A DNA stretch of 64,000 nucleotides from Variovorax paradoxus EPS (GTDB lineage: Bacteria > Pseudomonadota > Gammaproteobacteria > Burkholderiales > Burkholderiaceae_C), in NCBI RefSeq assembly GCF_000184745.1, contig NC_014931.1:2294001-2358000 (forward strand). Reading direction: 5' to 3'. The notes under the pieces were generated by a model, which was not told the origin of the DNA, did not search any database, and worked only from the letters and a program-made list of their open reading frames with translations. A program made the position numbers and the translations under genes. Shown here in pieces: positions 38,070 to 45,912 of the stretch; within the stretch, counting starts at the first letter, position 1; the number at the start of each line of letters is the position of its first letter.

Positions 38070-39044
38070 ATGCCCATGAACTTCAACAGACTTTGCGCCG
38101 GCGTTGCGCTGGCTGCCGCCGCGGGGCTCGCCGCGGCGCAAGGCTTTCCCACCGCCAAGCCCATCCGCCTGATCGTCGGCTACCCGCCCGGCGGCGGCAT
38201 CGACTTCGCGGCGCGCACGGTGCAGGTGCCGCTGCAGGAGGCGCTCAAGCAGCAGTTGGTGGTCGACTACAAGCCCGGCGCGAGCGGCATGATCGCGGCG
38301 ACCGAGCTCACGCGCCAGCCGGCCGACGGCTACACGCTGCTGCTGGCCAACACCGGCCCCTTCGCGATCGCGCCGTACCTGCAGAGCAAGCCGCCGTACG
38401 ACCCTATCAAGCAGTTCACCTACATCGGCCAGATCAGCCAGGGGAGCTACATCGCGGTGACGCGGCCAGACCACCCCGCGAAGAACCTCAAGGAGTTCGT
38501 CGCCTGGGCCAAGGGGCAGCCGGGCAAGGTCAATTTCGCCTCGGGCGGCAACGGCACCTCGACGCATCTGAACGGCGAGCTGATGAACCAGGTGACGGGC
38601 CTGGACATGACCCATGTGCCCTACAAGGGCAGCGCGCCCGCGGTGCAGGATCTGCTCGGTGGGCAGACGCAGATCCTCATCGATGCGGGCAGCGTACTGC
38701 TGCCGCAGGTGAAGGGCGGCAAGCTCAAGGCGCTGGCGGTGACCGGGCCGGTGCGCGATCCGCAACTGCCCGATGTGCCGACGGTGAAGGAACTTGGCTT
38801 GGCGGGCATGGAGTCGGTGGGCTTCCAGGGGCTGGTGGGGCCGGCCAACATGCCCAAGGATGTGGTTGACCGGCTCTCGAACGAGCTGGCGCGTGCGCTC
38901 GCGCAGCCCGAGATCAAGGCCAAGTTCGCGACTGCGGGCGCCGAGGTGCATTCGCTCGGGCCGGCCGAGTTCGCGGCCTTCGTCAAGTCGGACAATGAGA
39001 AGTGGTCCAGGCTCATCCGCGAGCGCAAGCTGCAACTCGACTGA
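38070..39044 (+). CDS. Tripartite tricarboxylate transporter (Bug/TctC) binding protein
   Basis: Periplasmic receptor of 324 aa. Signal peptide ending ALAAAAGLAAA-Q near 23; mature start FPTAKPIRLIVGYPPGGGID with the PGG ligand loop, and the later THVPYKGSAPAVQDLLGGQ motif of the family. AGGAGAC lies just before the ATG; an ATG two codons later is equally possible. It is followed 12 bp later by a second Bug receptor gene with which it shares a transcript. No membrane components are adjacent. Confidence 0.92.
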   Translation: MPMNFNRLCAGVALAAAAGLAAAQGFPTAKPIRLIVGYPPGGGIDFAARTVQVPLQEALKQQLVVDYKPGASGMIAATELTRQPADGYTLLLANTGPFAIAPYLQSKPPYDPIKQFTYIGQISQGSYIAVTRPDHPAKNLKEFVAWAKGQPGKVNFASGGNGTSTHLNGELMNQVTGLDMTHVPYKGSAPAVQDLLGGQTQILIDAGSVLLPQVKGGKLKALAVTGPVRDPQLPDVPTVKELGLAGMESVGFQGLVGPANMPKDVVDRLSNELARALAQPEIKAKFATAGAEVHSLGPAEFAAFVKSDNEKWSRLIRERKLQLD

Positions 39045-39056
39045 TTTCCCCTCCTC

Positions 39057-40043
39057 ATGACAGACATGCATTTCAAGTTCAAGCCGTCGTGGCTCCTTCT
39101 CGCTGCGGCCGCGCTCTGCGCTGCCGGCGCGCAGGCACAGGCCCCATCCATCCCCAAGACCATCCGCCTCATCGTGGCGTACCCCGCAGGCGGCGTGAGC
39201 GACGTGGTCGCACGCGCGCTCGGCGACAGGCTCGCCGCGCAGATGGGCACCACGGTGGTCGTCGACAACCGCGCCGGCGCGAGCGGCGCCATCGGCATGG
39301 ACGCGGTCGCCAAGGCCGCGCCCGATGGCGCGACGCTCGGCTTCTCGGCCATCAGTCCGCTGGTGCTGAGCCCGCACCTGGGCAAGTTGCCTTTCGATCC
39401 GCTGAAGGACATCGCGCCGGTCGCGAGCGTGATGTATTCGCCGGTGCTGCTGATTGCCACGCCGGCCAGCAAGGCGAAGGATTTCCGCGGGCTCATCGCC
39501 GATGCCAAGGCGCAGCCCGGCGCGGTGCGCTGGGCCACCTCGGGGCCGGCGTCGCTCGGGCACATCGTGCTGGAGCAGGTGAGGGCGGCGACCGGTGTGG
39601 ACATCACGCATGTGCCCTACAAGGGCGGCGGCCAGCAGCTCAACGATGCGCTGGGCGGGCAGTTCGAGATCCTCTCGACCAACGCGAGCCCGACGCTCAC
39701 CTCGCACATCCAGTCGGGCAAGCTGCGGCCGCTGGCCGTGGGCGCTCCGGCCCGGCTCGACAGCCTGCCGCAGGTGCCCACGCTGGGCGAGCTGGGCTAC
39801 AACGCGGCGAACATCAACTCGCTGTTCGGCGTGTTCGCGCCGGCAGCCACGCCGCCCGCACTGGTCGCGAAATACAACGCCGAGATCAACAAGGCGCTGG
39901 CCAGCCCCGAGCTGCGCGCCAAGCTCACGGCCACCGACAACGTGCCGACCGGCGGCGCGGCCGCGGCCTTCGCCAAGGAGATCGCTTCGGAGTTCGAGAG
40001 CAACGGGCGCATCGTGAAGGCCGCGAACATCAAGGCGGATTGA
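39057..40043 (+). CDS. Tripartite tricarboxylate transporter (Bug/TctC) binding protein
   Basis: Periplasmic receptor of 328 aa with signal peptide (SWLLLAAAALCAAGAQA). The mature start IPKTIRLIVAYPAGGVSDVV and the segment THVPYKGGGQQLNDALGGQ place it in the Bug family. It is second of a tandem pair with the gene at 38070-39044, but the two differ clearly outside the conserved motifs, so they are not a recent duplication. A TetR gene follows after 51 bp that contain an operator-like inverted repeat. Confidence 0.92.
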   Translation: MTDMHFKFKPSWLLLAAAALCAAGAQAQAPSIPKTIRLIVAYPAGGVSDVVARALGDRLAAQMGTTVVVDNRAGASGAIGMDAVAKAAPDGATLGFSAISPLVLSPHLGKLPFDPLKDIAPVASVMYSPVLLIATPASKAKDFRGLIADAKAQPGAVRWATSGPASLGHIVLEQVRAATGVDITHVPYKGGGQQLNDALGGQFEILSTNASPTLTSHIQSGKLRPLAVGAPARLDSLPQVPTLGELGYNAANINSLFGVFAPAATPPALVAKYNAEINKALASPELRAKLTATDNVPTGGAAAAFAKEIASEFESNGRIVKAANIKAD

Positions 40044-40076
40044 GGAATGACCCTGAGGCTTGTGCTTGGAATTTCC

Positions 40077-40094
40077 CTACCTTATAGTAGGTAG
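40077..40094. promoter_or_regulatory. TetR operator CTACC-N8-GGTAG (autoregulatory site)
   Basis: CTACC (40077-40081) and GGTAG (40090-40094) form an inverted repeat with an 8-bp centre, ending at the base before the TetR start codon at 40095. The same arms and spacing recur at 40748-40765 before the thiolase gene. Two copies flanking one TetR gene make it a convincing operator for that protein. Confidence 0.7.
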
Positions 40095-40691
40095 ATGAAC
40101 GACGCCACCGCCACCCCCGCCGCGCTTGCCGCCGGCAGCACCCGGGACCAGATCCTCGGCGTGGCGCGCGGCCTGATCGAAACCCGCTCGTACCTGGGCT
40201 TCAGCTTCCAGGACGTGGCCAACGCGGTCGGCATTCGCAAGGCGAGCCTGTACCACCACTTCCCGACCAAGGAAGCGCTGGGCATCGCGGTGATCCGGCA
40301 GGCCGCGCAGTACTTCAAGGACTGGGATGCGGCCCGCGAGCGCGAACCCCAGGACGCGCTCGACTCCTACTTCCGCATGTACCGCAACACGCTGAAGGCC
40401 GGCTCGGGCATGTGCCCCGCCGGCTCGCTGGCCCCGGGGTGGGATTGCATCAACGAAGAACTGCGCCAGGCGGTGCAGGAGCTGCGCCACACGCAGGTGC
40501 TGTGGCTCACCGGCGTGCTGGGCGCGCTGGCACCGGCAGGGGCGCGGAAGAAGGGTGCTCCCTCGGTTGCTGCGCAGGCCAGTTATGTGTTCTCGGTGTG
40601 CCAGGGCGCGCTGCTCGCATCGCGCATGACGGGGCGCGTCGAAGACTTCGACGAAGCCATCGCGCAGCTCAGGAGTTCATTGCCCGGCTGA
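40095..40691 (+). CDS. TetR family transcriptional regulator
   Basis: TetR/AcrR repressor of 198 aa. The helix-turn-helix spans about 17-62, with FSFQDVANAVGIRKASLYHHFPTKE as its core. The C-terminal ligand domain includes SGMCPAGSLAPGW, whose Cys could be a redox or electrophile sensor as in the YxaF/NemR group (inference). The start codon directly abuts the operator, so translation initiation and repression overlap. It is upstream of, and very likely regulates, the thiolase and MaoC genes. Confidence 0.9.
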   Translation: MNDATATPAALAAGSTRDQILGVARGLIETRSYLGFSFQDVANAVGIRKASLYHHFPTKEALGIAVIRQAAQYFKDWDAAREREPQDALDSYFRMYRNTLKAGSGMCPAGSLAPGWDCINEELRQAVQELRHTQVLWLTGVLGALAPAGARKKGAPSVAAQASYVFSVCQGALLASRMTGRVEDFDEAIAQLRSSLPG

Positions 40692-40747
40692 CGGCCGGGC
40701 GGCATCGCAAGGCACGCATCGACGTGCCTATTTTTTGACCCATCAGC

Positions 40748-40765
40748 CTACCGATTGGATGGTAG
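40748..40765. promoter_or_regulatory. TetR operator CTACC-N8-GGTAG before the thiolase gene
   Basis: CTACC (40748-40752) and GGTAG (40761-40765) with an 8-bp centre, identical in arms and spacing to the site before the TetR gene. It lies 21 bp before the thiolase start and 56 bp after the TetR stop, so the thiolase/MaoC unit has its own TetR-controlled promoter. Confidence 0.7.
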
Positions 40766-40786
40766 ATTTTCTCAAGGAGCATCTTC

Positions 40787-41920
40787 ATGAAAGCCGTCAT
40801 TTCCGCCTACGCCCGCTCGCCGTTCCACTTCGCAAAGAAGGGCGCCCTCGCCGAGGTGCGCCCCGACACCCTGGCCGCCGGCGTGGTGAAGGGCCTGCTG
40901 CAGCGCACCGACCTCGACCCCGCGCTGCTCGAAGACATCATCCTGGGCTGCGCGTACCCCGAAGCCTCGCAGGGCAACAACGTCGCGCGCATCGTCGGCC
41001 TCCTGGCCGGGTTGCCGCACGAGGTGGGCGGCATGACGGTGAACCGCTTCTGCGGCTCGTCGATGCAGGCCGTGCACATCGCCGCGGCGCAGATCGAGGC
41101 GGGCATGGGCGAGGCGTTCCTCTGCGTGGGCGTCGAGTCGATGACGATGGTGCCGCAGGGTGGCTTCAACTTCTCGCCCAGCCCCGAGTTGCTGGCCAAT
41201 ACCGACGCGTACATCTCGATGGGCGAGACGGCCGAGAACGTCGCGCAGCGCTGGAACGTGAGCCGCGCCGACCAGGAAGCGTTCGCGGTCGATTCGCACC
41301 GCAAAGCGGCCGCCGCGCGCGCGGAAGGCCGGCTTGCAGGCGAGATCGTGCCCGTGCGCCTGGCTTCGGGCGACGTGGTCGATGCGGACGGCTGCATCCG
41401 CCCGAGCACCTCGGCCGAAGCGCTGGCGAACCTCAAGCCCGCCTTCCGCCCCGACGGCGTGGTGACGGCGGGCACCTCGTCGCCGCTCACCGACGGCGCG
41501 GCCGTCGTGCTCGTGACCAGCGATGCCTTCGCCGCGAAGCACGGCCTGCAGATGCTCGCGCGCATCAAGTCGTTCGCAACCGTGGGCGTGGACCCGGCCA
41601 TCATGGGTATCGGTCCGATCCCCGCGACGCGCAAGGCGCTCGCACGCGCCGGCCTGAGCGCGGCGGACCTCGACGTGATCGAGATCAATGAAGCCTTCTC
41701 GTCGCAGGCGCTCGCGTGCATCCGCGACCTGGGCCTCGACCCGTCGAAGATCAACCTCGACGGCGGCGGTCTTTCGATCGGCCATCCGCTGGGCGCGACC
41801 GGCGCGCGCATCACGGGCAAGGCGGCGTCGCTGCTGGTGCGCGAGAAGGGCCGTTATGCGCTGGCCACGCAGTGCATCGGCGGCGGGCAGGGCATCGCGA
41901 CCATCCTGGAGCGCGTCTGA
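40787..41920 (+). CDS. Acetyl-CoA C-acyltransferase (thiolase)
   Basis: Thiolase of 377 aa with the complete catalytic set: Cys89 (NRFCGSSMQ), His333 (GHPLGATG) and Cys363 (CIGGGQG). The N-terminal MKAVISAYARSPFHFAKKGA resembles degradative FadA/PcaF-like enzymes of Burkholderiales. CAAGGAGC is 6 bases before the ATG. It is controlled by the TetR operator at 40748-40765 and shares a unit with a MaoC-type hydratase, suggesting a short acyl-CoA breakdown route. Confidence 0.92.
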   Translation: MKAVISAYARSPFHFAKKGALAEVRPDTLAAGVVKGLLQRTDLDPALLEDIILGCAYPEASQGNNVARIVGLLAGLPHEVGGMTVNRFCGSSMQAVHIAAAQIEAGMGEAFLCVGVESMTMVPQGGFNFSPSPELLANTDAYISMGETAENVAQRWNVSRADQEAFAVDSHRKAAAARAEGRLAGEIVPVRLASGDVVDADGCIRPSTSAEALANLKPAFRPDGVVTAGTSSPLTDGAAVVLVTSDAFAAKHGLQMLARIKSFATVGVDPAIMGIGPIPATRKALARAGLSAADLDVIEINEAFSSQALACIRDLGLDPSKINLDGGGLSIGHPLGATGARITGKAASLLVREKGRYALATQCIGGGQGIATILERV

Positions 41921-41974
41921 CCGAAGGAAAGTTCGAAAATGCGCTCATGCGCGAACCCACGACAAGGAGACCCC

Positions 41975-42454
41975 ATGACCGCATCCACTGACACCGGCGC
42001 GAAGCGCGCGCTGTACCTCGAAGACCTGTCGGTCGGCGACCGTTTCCAGAGCGGCGAACACACGCTCGATGTGGCGCAGATCAAGGCGTTCGCGCTGCAG
42101 TTCGATCCGCAGCCTTTTCATACGGATGAAGAGGCTGCGAAGAACACCTTCTTCGGCGGCCTCGCGGCGAGCGGCTGGCACACGGCCGCACTCACGATGA
42201 AGCTGCTGGTGGAGAGCGGCGTGCCGCTGGCCGACGGGATCATCGGCTCGGGCGGCGAGCTGCAGTGGCCCAAGCCGACGCGGCCCGGCGACGTGCTGCA
42301 TGTGGTGAGCGAGGTGGTCGACATCACGCCCTCGCGCTCCAAGCCCGGCCGCGCGATGGTGACGATGCGCTGCCAGACGCGCAATCAGCGCGGCGAGGTG
42401 GTTCAGTACTTCACGCCGAAGCTGGTGGTGCACAGCAGGCCCACAGCGGCCTGA
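41975..42454 (+). CDS. MaoC-like (R)-specific enoyl-CoA hydratase
   Basis: Hot-dog-fold hydratase of 159 aa. The MaoC catalytic dyad is visible as Asp44 and His49 in FDPQPFHTDEEA, followed by FFGGLAASGWHTAALTMKLL. It is expected to hydrate 2-enoyl-CoA to the (R)-3-hydroxy form. AAGGAGA precedes the ATG at 41975; the in-frame ATG 36 bp upstream has no such site. It lies 54 bp after the thiolase, and the two probably form one beta-oxidation-like or PHA-linked unit. Confidence 0.9.
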   Translation: MTASTDTGAKRALYLEDLSVGDRFQSGEHTLDVAQIKAFALQFDPQPFHTDEEAAKNTFFGGLAASGWHTAALTMKLLVESGVPLADGIIGSGGELQWPKPTRPGDVLHVVSEVVDITPSRSKPGRAMVTMRCQTRNQRGEVVQYFTPKLVVHSRPTAA

Positions 42455-42464
42455 CCTGCCGGAC

Positions 42465-43154
42465 TCAGACCACGCGCAGGCCGAGCTCCTCGACCAGCGA
42501 CGCGGCCTGCCGGTGCGAAATGGTCGCGCCCTTGAACTGCGCGGCGTTGGCCAGGCGCAGGCCGCCCAGGTCGGCATCGCGCAAGTCCGCACCTTCGAAG
42601 CGCGCGAGCTTCAGGTGCGCATTGCGCAGGCTCCCGCCTTCGAACACGGCCTCGCGGAAATCGCAGCCCGAGAGGTCGGCTTCGGAGAAGTCGAGTTGCG
42701 CGAGCGTTTGCTTCCGGAACGACAGGCTGCGCAGGTGCGCATCGACCAGCAGCGAATCCTTGAAGACGATGCCCAGCGCGGACACTTCGGCGAAGTGCGC
42801 GCCCGTGAGCTTCACGCCGGTGAAAAGTGCGGACGCGAGCTTGGCACGCGTCCACTGCGTGTTGTTGAGGTCGCAGTCCTGGAAGCGCGCATTCGTCAGG
42901 TCCGCAAGGCCGAAGTCGGCCTGGCGTGCCCGGCATCCGGCCCAGCGGGTTTCCGACAGCAGGGCGCGGTCGAACGATGCCTCGGCGAAGTTGCACAGCG
43001 TGAATTGCGCGCCGCGCAGGTCGAGCCGGGACAGGTCTGCTTCGTCGAAGTTGCAGCGTTCGAAATGCAGGGGGGCGTCGCGGTCTTGCAGGCAGGCGAC
43101 GAGGTCGGCGCGGGACCAGGTCTGGTCGGAAATCACGGAGGCAGTGGTGTTCAT
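42465..43154 (-). CDS. Pentapeptide repeat protein
   Basis: Protein of 229 aa made almost wholly of A(D/N)LXX-type pentapeptides: about 34 uninterrupted repeats run from residue 34 to 203 (for example CNFDE-ADLSR-LDLRG-AQFTL), predicting a right-handed quadrilateral beta-helix. A 26-residue C-terminal helix-like cap (HRQAASLVEELGLRVV) follows. Length and the capping helix recall Qnr/MfpA proteins that mimic DNA and protect gyrase from quinolones, but the repeats are common in proteins of other function. It overlaps the upstream DUF455 gene by 4 bp. Confidence 0.88.
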   Translation of the reverse strand: MNTTASVISDQTWSRADLVACLQDRDAPLHFERCNFDEADLSRLDLRGAQFTLCNFAEASFDRALLSETRWAGCRARQADFGLADLTNARFQDCDLNNTQWTRAKLASALFTGVKLTGAHFAEVSALGIVFKDSLLVDAHLRSLSFRKQTLAQLDFSEADLSGCDFREAVFEGGSLRNAHLKLARFEGADLRDADLGGLRLANAAQFKGATISHRQAASLVEELGLRVV

Positions 43155-43969
43155 GTCGATGTGTCGGAGCCGGCTGCCAGCATGCGCAGTTCTTCGGCGG
43201 TGAAGCCGGCGCGTTGACGGGCTTCGAGATTGAATGGTGGCCTGATGCGCGGCGCGTCGTATCGCGCCACGAGTGCCGGGTAGTTCGCTTCGGCATCGAG
43301 CCCCGTGCGCTCGCAGAGCCAGCGGTACCAGTGATTGCCGATGGCGACATGGCCCACCTCGTCGCGCAGGATGACGTCCAGGATCTCCACCGCGCGCAGC
43401 GCATCGGGCGTGTTGACGCGCCGCAGCTTCGCCTGGATCAAGGGCGTGGCGTCGAGCCCGCGCGCCTCCAGCGTGCGGGGCACCAGCGCCATGCGGGCGA
43501 GCACGTCGTCCTTGGTTTTCTCGCACATGTTCCACAGGCCGTCGTGGCCGGGGAAGTCGCCGTAGCGCCAGCCCATGTCCTGCAGGTGCGCATGAAGCAG
43601 CGTGAAGTGCAGCGCCTCCTCGTCGGCCACGCGCAGCCAGTCGCGGTAGTAGGCCTCGGGCATGCCGTCGTAGCGCCAGACCGCATCGAGCGCGAGGTTG
43701 ATCGCGTTGAACTCGATGTGGCAGATCGAATGGATCAGCGAGGCGCGGCCTTCGGGCGTGAAGGGCGAGCGTTTCTGCACCGCGGTGGCGGACACGCGCA
43801 CGGGCTTCTCGGGGCGGCCCGGCACGCCCAGGTCGTCGCCTTCGGTGCGGATCGGGCCGGTTGCTATGGAATCGGTAGCGGCCAGCGCTGCGGTGGCGCG
43901 TGTTGCAGCCACCTTTTGTTCAGGATCGGAGAGGCGCAGCGCGGCCAGCGCGCTCAATCGGGGGTGCAT
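43151..43969 (-). CDS. DUF455 family ferritin-like protein
   Basis: Predicted diiron protein of 272 aa in the ferritin-like DUF455 family. Candidate iron ligands form the classical set: a Glu in HIEFNAINLALDA, an ExxH in DEEALHFTLLH, a Glu near the middle, and an ExxH in LRDEVGHVAIGNHW. Function is unproven; hydroxylase or oxidase chemistry (as in MiaE-like proteins) is suggested by the fold. The N-terminal 70 residues are Ala-rich and less conserved. It is coupled by a 4-bp overlap to the pentapeptide gene and diverges from the gamma carbonic anhydrase gene with only 37 bp between. Confidence 0.87.
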   Translation of the reverse strand: MHPRLSALAALRLSDPEQKVAATRATAALAATDSIATGPIRTEGDDLGVPGRPEKPVRVSATAVQKRSPFTPEGRASLIHSICHIEFNAINLALDAVWRYDGMPEAYYRDWLRVADEEALHFTLLHAHLQDMGWRYGDFPGHDGLWNMCEKTKDDVLARMALVPRTLEARGLDATPLIQAKLRRVNTPDALRAVEILDVILRDEVGHVAIGNHWYRWLCERTGLDAEANYPALVARYDAPRIRPPFNLEARQRAGFTAEELRMLAAGSDTST

Positions 43970-44006
43970 CCCTACAATTCTAGTTTTTGCCCCCGGAGAA
44001 CCCACG

Positions 44007-44531
44007 ATGGCCCTCTACGAACTCGACGGCGTTGCGCCGCAACTTGGCACAGGCGCCTGGGTCGCCGACAGCGCGGAGGTGATCGGCAACGTGAAGCTGG
44101 GCGAGAACGCCAGCATCTGGTTCGGCGCTGTGCTGCGCGGAGACAACGAGACCATGACCATCGGCCGCAACAGCAATGTGCAGGACATGTCGATGCTGCA
44201 TTCCGACCCCGGCAGCCCGCTCACCGTGGGCGAGAACGTCACCATCGGCCACCAGGTCATGCTGCACGGCTGCACCATCGGCGACAACTCGCTCATCGGC
44301 ATCCAGGCGGTGGTCTTGAATAACGCGAAGATCGGCCGCAATTCGATCGTTGGCGCCGGCAGCGTGGTCACCGAAGGCAAGGAGTTTCCTGACAACTCCC
44401 TCATCTTCGGCTCGCCCGCCAAGGTGATGCGCACGATCAGCGACGAAGACGCCGCCCGCCTGCGCCATGGTTCCGACCATTACGTCGAAAACGCCGTTCG
44501 CTATGCGAAGGGCTTGAAGAAAATCGCCTGA
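44007..44531 (+). CDS. Gamma carbonic anhydrase family protein (YrdA-like)
   Basis: Left-handed beta-helix protein of 174 aa with hexapeptide repeats (for example GNVKLGENASIWFG and IGDNSLIG). The three zinc-binding His of the family are His65 (SMLHSDPG), His82 (IGHQVML) and His87 (MLHGCT), on neighbouring subunits of the trimer. YrdA/PaaY members are carbonic anhydrases or CoA-thioesterases; which applies is open. It is followed 34 bp later by hslO on the same strand. Confidence 0.92.
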   Translation: MALYELDGVAPQLGTGAWVADSAEVIGNVKLGENASIWFGAVLRGDNETMTIGRNSNVQDMSMLHSDPGSPLTVGENVTIGHQVMLHGCTIGDNSLIGIQAVVLNNAKIGRNSIVGAGSVVTEGKEFPDNSLIFGSPAKVMRTISDEDAARLRHGSDHYVENAVRYAKGLKKIA

Positions 44532-44565
44532 CCCCGCGCAGGCCCAACAGAAAGAAGAATCCGTT

Positions 44566-45564
44566 TTGAGCGAGCTGCACAAATTCCTGTTCGATGGCCT
44601 GCCGGTGCGCGGCATGATCGTGCGCCTGACAGATGCGTGGCAGGAGATTCTTGCGCGGCGCGCCTCCAACACCGCCACCGGTGCCTACCCGCCTCCCGTG
44701 GCCGAGTTGCTCGGCGAGATGACCGCCGCGGCCACGCTGATGCAGTCCAACATCAAGTTCAACGGCGCGCTGATCCTGCAGATCTTCGGCGACGGCCCCG
44801 TCAAGGTCGCCGTGGCCGAGGCCAAGCCCGACCTGAGCCTGCGCGCCACCGCCAAGGTGATCGGCGACCTGCCGGCCGATGCGCGCCTGCCCGACATGGT
44901 CAACGTGAGCAACAAGGGCCGCTGCGCGATCACGCTCGATCCGAAGGACAAGCTCCCGGGCGCCACCCCCTATCAGGGCGTCGTGCCGCTTTTCGACGAC
45001 GAAGGCGAGAAGCTCGGCAAGCTCAGCGACGTGCTGCAGCACTACATGCTGCAGAGCGAACAGCTCGACACCACGCTCGTGCTCGCAGCCGACGACAAGG
45101 TAGCGGCCGGCCTCTTGATCCAGCGCCTGCCCGTGAAGGGCGAGGGCAACCTCGAAGGCACGTCCGACAAGGACCGCGATCAGGCCAACGAAGACCAGAT
45201 CGGCTTGAACGAGGACTACAACCGCATCTCGATCCTCGCCTCCAGCCTCACGCGCGACGAGCTGCTCACGCTCGACATCGAAACCATTCTTCGCCGCCTG
45301 TTCTGGGAAGAAAAGCTGCTGCGCTTCGAGCCGCAGGCCGGCCCGCAGGGTCCGCACTTCGCATGCACCTGCGGCCGCGAGCGCGTGGCGCAGATGATCC
45401 GCGGGCTGGGCGTCGAAGAGGCCGAGGAGATCCTGGCCGAGCGCGGCGACATCGAGGTCGGCTGCGACTTCTGCGGCAAGCAGTACCGCTTCGATGCGGT
45501 CGATGCGGCGCAGATTTTCAGGCCGCCTACGGATCAGATTCCGGGCAGTTCGATCGTTCAGTAG
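44566..45564 (+). CDS. hslO: Redox-regulated chaperone Hsp33
   Basis: Heat-shock protein 33 of 332 aa, a holdase switched on by oxidation. The C-terminal zinc centre is intact: Cys267 and Cys269 (CTC) with Cys300 and Cys303 (CDFC). The N-terminal domain begins SELHKFLFDGLPVRGMIVRL and includes ELLGEMTAAATLMQSNIKFN. The start is a TTG at 44566, with only a weak AGAAAGAAG upstream; no ATG fits the conserved N-terminus. It has a longer middle segment than E. coli Hsp33 (292 aa). Confidence 0.93.
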   Translation: MSELHKFLFDGLPVRGMIVRLTDAWQEILARRASNTATGAYPPPVAELLGEMTAAATLMQSNIKFNGALILQIFGDGPVKVAVAEAKPDLSLRATAKVIGDLPADARLPDMVNVSNKGRCAITLDPKDKLPGATPYQGVVPLFDDEGEKLGKLSDVLQHYMLQSEQLDTTLVLAADDKVAAGLLIQRLPVKGEGNLEGTSDKDRDQANEDQIGLNEDYNRISILASSLTRDELLTLDIETILRRLFWEEKLLRFEPQAGPQGPHFACTCGRERVAQMIRGLGVEEAEEILAERGDIEVGCDFCGKQYRFDAVDAAQIFRPPTDQIPGSSIVQ

Positions 45565-45912
45565 GACGCATTGGGACGGTGGGGCGGTGGGGCGGTGAGG
45601 CGACCAGCCGCCGCCGAATATCTCGCGCACGTCGATCCAAGGCCCGGTCGAGTGCACACCCGTTGAGACACCACGGTCGGTTGTACTGGCCAAACAGGCT
45701 CGCAGAAAGTGCGAGTTCGTCGTACGAACCCAACAAGTTTCGGATGAACTGCACGCGAACGGACCGCATCCGCGTGCATCTGTCCGCAGCACCCATTCAT
45801 TCGTGAAGTAGTGCCCAAGCGCTGGTGTTTGGCCTTCCCATAATCGCGTCCCTGTTCGCGCGTCTTGTCACAGATTGTTGCGAACTGTCAACTATCCGGG
45901 AGCGCCAAAAGA
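45565..45912. other. 348-bp intergenic region before the exoprotein gene
   Basis: No gene is seen. It opens with a short tandem repeat of GGGRCGGT (units at 45573-45580, 45581-45588, 45589-45596). The last 100 bp are less GC-rich and should contain the exoprotein promoter; GGGAGC lies 12-17 bases before the ATG at 45913. No terminator with a T run is visible after hslO. Confidence 0.6.

Noticed and set aside
40787..42454. Thiolase and MaoC as part of a PHB synthesis cluster
   Set aside because: No phaC, phaB or phasin gene is near, and the TetR operator points to inducible breakdown instead.
45573..45596. Tandem GGGRCGGT units as a regulatory array
   Set aside because: Only three units in a GC-rich gap; no dyad symmetry and too few copies to support a function.
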